A DNA stretch of 39,894 nt, taken from NCBI GenBank assembly GCA_002389505.1, contig DGPA01000022.1:42892-82785 (forward strand). Reading direction: 5' to 3'. The notes under the pieces are model-generated. The model had not been told where the DNA came from, ran no database searches, and saw only the letters and a list, made by a program, of their open reading frames with translations. The position numbers and the translations under genes were made by a program. This DNA is from Halieaceae bacterium UBA4452. Lineage in GTDB: Bacteria; Pseudomonadota; Gammaproteobacteria; Pseudomonadales; Halieaceae. Of the stretch, positions 33,827 to 39,894 are shown one piece after another. The number at the start of each line of letters is the position of its first letter. The stretch's first letter is position 1.

Positions 33827-35035
33827 TTAAATGCGTTCGATAATGGTTGAAATGCCCATGCCCCCACCAACGCAGAGGGATAGCATGGCTCGCTTAGCAC
33901 CCCGACGCTCCAATTCGTCGAGCATAGTGCTGACTAAGCAGCCACCCGTTGCACCGAGGGGATGACCCATGGCAATCGATCCACCGTTTACATTGGTCAT
34001 CTCAATATCAAGGTCTAGATCTCTCATGTAACGCAACACCACCGACGCGAAGGCTTCATTGATCTCCCAGAGATCAATGTCATCCTTGGTCATACCGGCC
34101 TTGTCTAAACACTTCTTCGCAGCAGGACCCGGCCCGGTCAGCATAATAATGGGGTCGTTGGCGAGCACTGCCGTGGCCACAACTCGTCCTCTAGGTTTGA
34201 GATTCAAATCTTTACCCGCTTTTTCACTACCGATGAGCACCGCACTGGCACCGTCCACAATCCCGGAGCTGTTGCCCGGCGTATGGACGTGATTGATATG
34301 GTCTAAGGTATTGTACTTGGCCAAAATAACGTCATCAAAACCCAGCCCACCGTGCATGACGAAGGAGGCCTTTAGCTTGGCAAGACCCTCGAGTGTCGTT
34401 TGCGGCTTAATGAAGTCATCGCGCTCTAATATGGTCATACCGGCTTCATCCTTCACCGGCACCACCGAGCCATCGAACCAACCACTATCCCGGGCATGGC
34501 TTGCCCGCTGCTGGGACGTCACCGCGTAGCTGTCCACGTCTTCTCGAGACCAACCTTCAAGGGTGGCAATGGTATCGGCGCCAATGCCCTGTGGTACGAA
34601 ACCGGATTTTAAGGAGAAGGCTGGGTCGCCGCCCATGGCGCCACCGTTGGATCCCATGGGCACACGCGACATGCACTCTACGCCACCCGCGACGACCAAA
34701 TCTTCCCAACCAGAAGCCACTTTTTGAGCGGCTATATTTACCGCCTCGAGGCCCGATGCGCAAAAGCGATCCAGCTGCACCCCCGCCACTGACTCATCCC
34801 AATCCGCATTTTGTACGATCATCTTGGCAATGTCTGAGCCTTGCTCCCCAACGGGCGTGACACAACCCATGACCACATCATCGACATAACTAGTATCTAG
34901 ATCATGGCGCGACTGAATCTCACGCAACAGTCCGGCGCCTAAATCGACGGGCTTCACCTCGTGCAGTGAACCCTCTTTCTTACCCTTGCTACGGGGTGTC
35001 CGTACCGCGTCGTAAATATAAGCTGTGTGAGTCAT
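33827..35035 (-). CDS. Thiolase (acetyl-CoA acyltransferase, FadA/FadI-like)
   Basis: The 402-residue protein starts at ATG 35035, which has a strong GGAGG 4 nt upstream; longer in-frame readings add an unrelated leader. Catalytic residues are Cys92 (DRFCASGLEAVN), His358 (GHPLGATGG) and Cys388 (CVGGGMG), with the NEAFASV motif also present. Thiolases cleave 3-ketoacyl-CoA to acetyl-CoA and a shortened acyl-CoA, closing the beta-oxidation cycle. It is the first gene of an operon with the FadJ-like protein and presumably forms a complex with it. The upstream 198-bp gap to the OxyR-like gene shows no clear promoter. Confidence 0.95.
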   Translation of the reverse strand: MTHTAYIYDAVRTPRSKGKKEGSLHEVKPVDLGAGLLREIQSRHDLDTSYVDDVVMGCVTPVGEQGSDIAKMIVQNADWDESVAGVQLDRFCASGLEAVNIAAQKVASGWEDLVVAGGVECMSRVPMGSNGGAMGGDPAFSLKSGFVPQGIGADTIATLEGWSREDVDSYAVTSQQRASHARDSGWFDGSVVPVKDEAGMTILERDDFIKPQTTLEGLAKLKASFVMHGGLGFDDVILAKYNTLDHINHVHTPGNSSGIVDGASAVLIGSEKAGKDLNLKPRGRVVATAVLANDPIIMLTGPGPAAKKCLDKAGMTKDDIDLWEINEAFASVVLRYMRDLDLDIEMTNVNGGSIAMGHPLGATGGCLVSTMLDELERRGAKRAMLSLCVGGGMGISTIIERI

Positions 35036-35233
35036 TGTGCCTCCAATTGAGCGCATTATTTGCCGTCGGCGTGTCACCAACCGCAGTGATTTGATACCAA
35101 TAAGGGGTAAAAAACGAGTGCGAAGAAAAACATACCCGAAGTTCAAATTCAATAGCTGTGCGGATTGTACAGGGACGCATTGCTCACGGATACGCACATT
35201 TTTTTCATCCCTACACGGTGACAATTCGGCGCT

Positions 35234-36157
35234 CTATGACACTGGAGTCACTGACCCTTTTAATTCAGTGGCAATAACCCCTCTGATAACCTCGGTTAAT
35301 TTCCGATAGAAATGTCGCGATGGTGCATTACGACGATACATCAGCGCATGCTCCCGAAACAGTCGACCACCGGATAGAGGCTGTACCCGCAGCTCCTCAG
35401 GTCGATGTATCTCGCTGCGCACATACAGACCCGGCAAAAAGGCCAAGCCCATACCCATAACCACCATTTGTCGCAGCGTATCCAAACTTGTGCCCTCGAA
35501 ATCTCGATTTAGACGCGCACCCGTCTGCTCGCAAATTCGCTCCACCTCCCGACGCAGCACATGGCGCTCGTCGAGCGCTAATACTTCCAGACCACTCAAG
35601 TCACTCTCGCGTAAATCACTACCGGTATTGAGTTGCATTTCAGCAGGACTGGCGAGTAGCAATGGCTCCCGAAATAAAGGCTCTCTTTCAAAGCTAGCCC
35701 CACTCTCGGGAATGGGGCCCAAAATTAAATCGTAGGTGCCCTCCTCTAAGCCTTTGAGTAAGTTATCTGGCACCTCTTCTCGGACGTGCAAACGCAGTCG
35801 CGTAAACTGTTTGTGAATGAACGGTAACAGCGTTGGTAATAAGTAGGGACCCAACGTCGGTGGCACCCCCAAACGATACGTGGAGTGGGTTGCGTCACCC
35901 AGTAAGTGCGCAGATTCAATCAAATTGCGCCATTGATTCAGCAGCTGACGGGCGTTGGGCAATAGCTCACGACCCGCAGGTGTTAAATGAGTCGCGCTGC
36001 GGCTGCGCTCAAGTAGCGTAACGCTCAACGCTTCCTCTAGATGACGCAATTGCACCGTTAATGTCGGCTGGGCCACCCCCAGACGGATGGCCGCTTGCCG
36101 GAGAGAGCCAGCATCGGCCACCTCAAGAAAATATTCCAGTTGACGCAGTGATGGCAT
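35234..36157 (-). CDS. OxyR-like LysR regulator lacking the peroxidatic cysteine
   Basis: The 307-residue protein has a LysR DNA-binding domain (1-60; LRQLEYFLEVADAGSLRQAA, VAQPTLTVQLRHLE) and an effector domain that follows OxyR closely: PTLGPYLLP near 100-108, ALDERHVLRREVERIC (194-209) and GTSLDTLRQMVVMGMGLAFLPGL (222-243). In OxyR the segment GHCLRDQAMGFC holds Cys199 and Cys208; here the first is Val200 (codon GTG at 35560-35558), while Cys209 (TGC), the neighbouring His199 and Arg202 remain. Cys to Val needs at least two base changes, so this is not a simple read error. It should not form the peroxide-induced disulfide. It is divergent from SulP, and an OxyR-type half-site lies between them. 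Confidence 0.9.
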   Translation of the reverse strand: MPSLRQLEYFLEVADAGSLRQAAIRLGVAQPTLTVQLRHLEEALSVTLLERSRSATHLTPAGRELLPNARQLLNQWRNLIESAHLLGDATHSTYRLGVPPTLGPYLLPTLLPFIHKQFTRLRLHVREEVPDNLLKGLEEGTYDLILGPIPESGASFEREPLFREPLLLASPAEMQLNTGSDLRESDLSGLEVLALDERHVLRREVERICEQTGARLNRDFEGTSLDTLRQMVVMGMGLAFLPGLYVRSEIHRPEELRVQPLSGGRLFREHALMYRRNAPSRHFYRKLTEVIRGVIATELKGSVTPVS

Positions 36158-36182
36158 AAAGAACCTTTAAATCCATTAAGTG

Positions 36183-36197
36183 ATAGTTTAAATCTAT
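36183..36197. promoter_or_regulatory. OxyR/LysR-type half-operator ATAG-N7-CTAT
   Basis: ATAGTTTAAATCTAT fully matches the E. coli OxyR half-site consensus ATAG-N-T-N3-A-N-CTAT, and also contains the general LysR T-N11-A core. It lies 26 bp before the OxyR-like gene's ATG and 80 bp before SulP. Degenerate partners lie 6 bp away on each side (CCAT at 36173-36176; TTAG at 36204-36207), against the 7-bp spacing of a classical tetramer site. It probably serves autoregulation and control of SulP. Confidence 0.65.
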
Positions 36198-36277
36198 ATC
36201 CTATTAGGGCTGAAGTCGATAGCTTTTCACACGCCCCATCCCTCATCATTCCGCGTTGATTTTTAGAGAGTGTTTTC

Positions 36278-37942
36278 ATGTTATCTGCTTTTAAATTCGA
36301 TTTGTCACATCTGCGCGGCGATATATACGGCGGCTTGACCGCCGGCGTGGTGGCAATCCCACTCGCACTGGCCTTTGGCGTCGCCTCGGGTCTTGGCCCC
36401 GTTGCCGGCATGTACGGTGCCATCATTGTTGGTTTTTTTGCCTCCTGGTTCGGGGGTACTCCCACTAACGTGTCGGGACCCACCGGGCCCATGGTGGTGG
36501 TACTGGCGGGCCTATTCGCCAGCTTATCTGGGGATATTGGCCTCATTCTGACCGCCGTCATGCTGGCAGGGTTATTTCAGATAGCCTTTGGCCTCTTCAA
36601 ATTAGGCGATCTTATAGGCTTAGTCCCCTACCCGGTGGTGTCCGGGTTTATGAGTGGCATCGGCGTCATTATCATTATTTTGCAACTCGATGCCGCACTC
36701 GGGCATATGGCACCCGCAGGCACTCTGCCGGGATTGACGTATCTGCCGACCGCCGCGTCGAGTATCAACGGCTCAGCACTGATCGTGGCGGGCGCCACTT
36801 TGGTCGTTATTTACGCCTGGCCCACCCACTGGGGTAAGTATCTACCCGCCGCTTTGGCAGCACTCATTGCCGGCACCGTATTGTCTTTGTTCATGGGTGA
36901 CATGCCTATTCTCGGCGATCTGCCTAGCGGTCTGCCCTCGTTACATTTACCCGTGTTTGATCGATCAGCTGCGGCCTTAGTCCTAGAAGCAGCACTCATC
37001 CTCGCGGCCCTCGGCTCTATTGACAGTCTGCTCACCTCCCTCGTTGCCGATAATATGACTCGCACTCGGCACGATTCAAACCGAGAGTTGATCGGTCAAG
37101 GTATTGGCAATACGGTCGCCGGGCTGTTCGGTGGTATTGCCGGTGCTGGCGCGACGATGCGTACCGTCGTCAACATCCGCTCAGGGGGCGTCACTAAACT
37201 ATCTGGAATGATTCATTCGTTGGTACTCGGGGCTGTCATACTGGGTGTTGGCCCCGTCGCTGGGTACATCCCCCATGCAGTACTGGCCGGCCTACTCATC
37301 AAAGTGGGGCTGGATATCATTGATTTCAGCTACTTAAAAAATGCCCACAGAGGCCCGCGCTGGGACCTTGCACTCATGGCGCTAGTGCTCGGTCTGACGG
37401 TGTTGGTGGATCTTATTACCGCGGTAGCGACAGGGGTGATCCTGGCCTCACTAGCCTACGTTCGGCAAGTGGCGGCCATACAGCTAGAAGAACTGCTGTC
37501 ACACCCTCTTTCTCCTACCAGTGATGATGAGCAAGCATTACTCGATGAACTCAAAGATCGCGTCACGATATTTGAATTTGGAGGCCCTCTGAGTTTTGGG
37601 GCAGCTGCCGATGTCGGCCACCATGTTCGCGAACGGTATCGCGATGACCTGCACGCGATTGTGCTCGACTTTCGCCGAGTGCCCTTCCTCGATGTCTCAG
37701 CCGCTCGGGCGGTCGAAACCATCGCCTGTGACGCGAAACGTGCGGGTAAGAGTATTTTTATCACGGGGATGGCCGCTACGCTGGCCGATACCCTGCGTGG
37801 ACTCGAAGCAGACTGCTGCTTTGACCTCGATAAAGACTGCTACGATGAGCGCTTAGCTGTACTGCAGATGCTCAAAAAACAGATCCCAACGGACAATCCC
37901 TCATGGGACAATTTACGTTCAACCCCTGCCAACCCCGAGTAA
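36278..37942 (+). CDS. SulP-family anion transporter with C-terminal STAS domain
   Basis: The 554-residue protein has a hydrophobic membrane domain of about 400 residues, opening with GDIYGGLTAGVVAIPLALAFGVASGLGPVAGMYGAIIVGF, the SLC26/SulP signature region, followed by a STAS domain (about 428-535; IVLDFRRVPFLDVSAARAVE). SulP proteins carry sulfate, bicarbonate, chloride or dicarboxylates; the ion cannot be read here and no carbonic anhydrase or sulfate-assimilation gene is adjacent. GAGAG lies about 7 nt before the ATG. It is divergent from the OxyR-like regulator, and an NTF2-like gene follows 23 bp downstream with its own strong Shine-Dalgarno, probably in one operon. Confidence 0.92.
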   Translation: MLSAFKFDLSHLRGDIYGGLTAGVVAIPLALAFGVASGLGPVAGMYGAIIVGFFASWFGGTPTNVSGPTGPMVVVLAGLFASLSGDIGLILTAVMLAGLFQIAFGLFKLGDLIGLVPYPVVSGFMSGIGVIIIILQLDAALGHMAPAGTLPGLTYLPTAASSINGSALIVAGATLVVIYAWPTHWGKYLPAALAALIAGTVLSLFMGDMPILGDLPSGLPSLHLPVFDRSAAALVLEAALILAALGSIDSLLTSLVADNMTRTRHDSNRELIGQGIGNTVAGLFGGIAGAGATMRTVVNIRSGGVTKLSGMIHSLVLGAVILGVGPVAGYIPHAVLAGLLIKVGLDIIDFSYLKNAHRGPRWDLALMALVLGLTVLVDLITAVATGVILASLAYVRQVAAIQLEELLSHPLSPTSDDEQALLDELKDRVTIFEFGGPLSFGAAADVGHHVRERYRDDLHAIVLDFRRVPFLDVSAARAVETIACDAKRAGKSIFITGMAATLADTLRGLEADCCFDLDKDCYDERLAVLQMLKKQIPTDNPSWDNLRSTPANPE

Positions 37943-37965
37943 CAGATACTGCAAAGGAGCCGCTC

Positions 37966-38361
37966 ATGACGAAAGATGATATCAATGCCTTATTTTCCAC
38001 GTGGAATGCTGCGCTGGCCTCAGGTGACCCAGACCGAGTCACCGCGCTCTACGCCCCTGATGCAGTGTTACTCCCGACTGTATCGAACCAGGTTCGCCAC
38101 AACCATACTGAGATACGCGATTATTTTGTCGCCTTTCTCGCTAAACATCCGCAAGGCGTGATAACCGAGTCAAATACTCGCCACCTCGCCGACGACCTCG
38201 CGAGCAATTCAGGGGTCTATACTTTTACCTTTGGGGATGGCGCTCAGGTGACTGCTCGATTTAGTTATTTGTACAAAAAGAATGACGGCCAGTGGCAGAT
38301 CATTGAACACCACAGTTCAGCTATGCCCGAGGCGATCAACGGTGACGACGAGCACCCTTGA
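37966..38361 (+). CDS. SgcJ/EcaC-like NTF2-fold protein (CaMKII-association-domain-like)
   Basis: From ATG 37966 (AAAGGAG at 6 nt) the 131-residue protein reads as one NTF2-like domain: 'FSTWNAALASGDPDRVTALYAPDAVLLPT' near the start, 'IRDYFVAFLAKHPQG' in the middle and 'ARFSYLYKKNDGQWQIIEHHSSAMPE' at the end. This resembles the DUF4440/CaMKII-association-like proteins annotated SgcJ/EcaC. Such cone-shaped domains bind small ligands or act as adaptors; no catalytic function can be assigned. No signal peptide is visible from this start. The close coupling with SulP suggests a role with the transporter. An in-frame start at 37903 overlaps SulP and was rejected. Confidence 0.82.
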   Translation: MTKDDINALFSTWNAALASGDPDRVTALYAPDAVLLPTVSNQVRHNHTEIRDYFVAFLAKHPQGVITESNTRHLADDLASNSGVYTFTFGDGAQVTARFSYLYKKNDGQWQIIEHHSSAMPEAINGDDEHP

Positions 38362-38458
38362 GCTTATGCTCATCGCCGGCGCGCGCATTTACCCACAGGT
38401 TGACGACAGCCCAGTACCGCTCGAACAGAGGGCGTCTCTTACCCCTCGACTCTGCTGA

Positions 38459-39894
38459 TTAGCTCTTCATTTTCACCAACAGGTCAATCATTTTGTTGGC
38501 GAATTTGCTGTACGGGGGAGTCATCAATGTCATTGCTGTCCGCTTCGCCTGATAGAACACCGGCCGCATTTTGGAACACGCGGTGAAGCCCTCATAACCA
38601 TGGTAGTGACCCATGCCTGACGGGCCGACACCACCAAAAGGCAAATCGTGTTGCGCGACGTGAAACAGCGCATCGTTAACGGTGACGCCACCCGACATAA
38701 TGCGTTCAATGTAACGCTCAACTAAGGCCGTATTGTTGCTAAAGGGATAAAGCGCCAACGGTCGGTCATGGCTGTTGACGTAGTCGATGACCTCCTCAGG
38801 CCTCTCATAGGGCAGCACCATGAGGAGCGGGCCAAAGGTCTCGCGCTCACGAATGGTCATATCGGGCTGCGTGTCCAACACTAAATGAAGCGGCATTTTG
38901 CGTGCCTGAGCGTTAGGCTCTTGCTGGCTTAACGGAACTATTCGCGCACCTTTGTCAGTGGCATCAGTCAAAGTGTCTTGCAAGCGCTTGAATGAGCGGT
39001 CGTCAATGATCGACGTGTAGTCATCCGCATTGATGTCAGGACAGTGCTTTGCTGCCCACTCTTTGGTGAGCGTCACGAATGCTTCAATCTGCGTTTTGTG
39101 AACAAACACGTAGTCGACATTGGTACAAATTTGCCCGGCGTTAAACCGTTTCACAAATAAAATCCGTTCAACGGCCTTTTGCAGCGGAAATGATGGATCA
39201 ATCACCGCCGGCGCCTTACCGCCCAGCTCGAGAATAACGGGCGTTAAATTCTGTGCTGCCGACGCCATCACCTTGCGACCCGTCGCACCTGAACCGGTAA
39301 ATATGATCAAGTCGAAGGGTAACTGCGAGAATTCTACGCCCACACCACCGGTCTCCTCAAAGAATTCCAACTTTTCTACCGGAAAGTAACGTGGGGAAAT
39401 ACTCTTCATTAACCGCGATAGAGCAATGGAGTTTTCGGACATTTTCACCATCGCGCGATTGCCCGCAGCGAAGACGGCGGCCAGCTGACAGACCGTTAAA
39501 TTAACGGGGAAATTCCAAGGGATAATGAGGCCCGTCACCCCCAACGGCTGAGGAATCAACCGGTTCTTGGCCCCGAAGTACATAGTGAGGTCGATGCTGC
39601 GGCGCTGGGGTTTCATCCAGCTTTTTAGGTGCTTAATCGTGTGCGACACCGTGTCAGTAGCCGTTATAATTTCGGCAAATTTACTCTCGAAGTCTGAGCG
39701 GTTACCGTAATCCTCACCGATCGCTTCAATGATGGCCTCTCGATTTTCCGCAATCATGCGCTTGAGCGTCAACAGGTCGTGCTTGCGCTGGGCATAGTCG
39801 GGATAAGGGTTAGCCAAATAGGCATCACGCTGGCGCCCATAAGCCTCATTGAGCACTTTTTTTGTTGCCTCTATAGACGATGTTAGCGCGCCTG
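38459..39894 (-). CDS. Coniferyl-aldehyde-dehydrogenase-like aldehyde dehydrogenase (5' end cut by right edge)
   Basis: The protein has the full catalytic part of a class 3-like aldehyde dehydrogenase: PWNFPVNL (Asn115, numbering from the GTG at 39856), ELGGKAP with Glu210, and GQICTN with nucleophile Cys244, plus FGGVGPSGMGHYHGYEGF near the end. The short form lacking the N-terminal oligomerisation extension, and a hydrophobic-basic C-terminus, fit coniferyl aldehyde dehydrogenase (CalB-like), which acts on aromatic or long-chain aldehydes. The GTG at 39856 is a poor start: the frame stays open to the edge and encodes ALTSSIEATKK, which reads like genuine N-terminal sequence. I therefore treat it as continuing beyond the window. 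Confidence 0.9.
   Translation of the reverse strand, partial: GALTSSIEATKKVLNEAYGRQRDAYLANPYPDYAQRKHDLLTLKRMIAENREAIIEAIGEDYGNRSDFESKFAEIITATDTVSHTIKHLKSWMKPQRRSIDLTMYFGAKNRLIPQPLGVTGLIIPWNFPVNLTVCQLAAVFAAGNRAMVKMSENSIALSRLMKSISPRYFPVEKLEFFEETGGVGVEFSQLPFDLIIFTGSGATGRKVMASAAQNLTPVILELGGKAPAVIDPSFPLQKAVERILFVKRFNAGQICTNVDYVFVHKTQIEAFVTLTKEWAAKHCPDINADDYTSIIDDRSFKRLQDTLTDATDKGARIVPLSQQEPNAQARKMPLHLVLDTQPDMTIRERETFGPLLMVLPYERPEEVIDYVNSHDRPLALYPFSNNTALVERYIERIMSGGVTVNDALFHVAQHDLPFGGVGPSGMGHYHGYEGFTACSKMRPVFYQAKRTAMTLMTPPYSKFANKMIDLLVKMKS

Noticed and set aside
35036..35224. Longer N-terminus for the thiolase
   Set aside because: The leader is Arg/Leu-rich and unrelated to thiolases; GGAGG directly precedes ATG 35035.
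36058..36561. 167-residue minus-strand frame covering the OxyR-like/SulP gap
   Set aside because: It overlaps the start of two well-supported genes and reads as a shadow of SulP (Pro/Lys/Thr-rich, no domain).
38359..38372. TGAGC-TTAT-GCTCA hairpin at the NTF2-like gene stop as terminator
   Set aside because: Only 5 bp and no T-run follows; too weak to call.
1..39894. Mobile elements, CRISPR arrays, tRNA/rRNA genes, toxin-antitoxin or phage defence genes
   Set aside because: Looked for and not seen; the genes are metabolic and the visible repeats are short dyads.

Overview
The window looks like a chromosomal segment of an aerobic, lipid-using marine gammaproteobacterium, most like the Halieaceae (OM60/NOR5) or a close Cellvibrionales relative. 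This is an inference from gene content: a dense set of beta-oxidation genes, a FadL porin, a FadH dienoyl-CoA reductase, an alpha-methylacyl-CoA racemase, two aldehyde dehydrogenases, and a BciA-type divinyl (bacterio)chlorophyllide 8-vinyl reductase, which hints at present or past aerobic anoxygenic phototrophy. Base composition looks even and moderately GC-rich by eye. I see no tRNA, rRNA, insertion sequence, prophage or CRISPR array, so this reads as core-type chromosome rather than an island.

Layout. 1-2620: the start of an aldehyde dehydrogenase (minus, cut by the left edge), a divergent LysR regulator, and a patatin-like hydrolase with a probable TTG start. 2722-5098: two consecutive acyl-CoA dehydrogenases, probably two subunits of one enzyme. 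5163-7320 (minus): an alpha/beta hydrolase overlapping kynureninase (kynU), a tryptophan-catabolic pair. 7603-11019 (plus): bciA, the DEAD-box helicase gene deaD and a small VOC protein, ending in a terminator. 11059-14406 (minus): thioesterase, a DUF2452-like protein, mercaptopyruvate sulfurtransferase, and an orphan sensor kinase overlapping it. 14539-15598 (plus): a membrane-anchored retropepsin-like protease and a cytochrome c. 15682-18495 (minus): a di-iron fatty-acid hydroxylase/sterol desaturase homologue and FadL. 18885-20957 (plus): a secreted penicillin-acylase-family hydrolase. 21014-24453 (minus): fadH and an AMACR-type racemase. 24762-30751 (plus): a ThDP enzyme and an RND pump pair. 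30821-35035 (minus): a YedK/HMCES protein and a thiolase plus FadJ-like operon with a good terminator. 35234-38361: an OxyR-like regulator divergent from a SulP transporter and an NTF2-like protein. 38459-39894 (minus): a coniferyl-aldehyde-dehydrogenase-like gene cut by the right edge.

Working together: FadL would import long-chain lipids; the acyl-CoA dehydrogenases, FadH, racemase, FadJ-like protein and thiolase cover oxidation of saturated, unsaturated and methyl-branched chains; the thioesterase and patatin-like protein would release acyl groups. The most interesting signals are: (i) an OxyR-type regulator in which the peroxidatic cysteine is valine while the resolving cysteine is kept, beside a perfect OxyR-type half-operator and divergent from SulP; (ii) an isolated bciA; (iii) a kynurenine-pathway hydrolase that appears to carry an export signal although its partner KynU is cytoplasmic; (iv) several clean inverted repeats in front of the ThDP-enzyme and RND genes, which have no adjacent regulator; (v) a sensor kinase translationally coupled to a sulfurtransferase. 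I did not find a clearly unprecedented multi-gene system.
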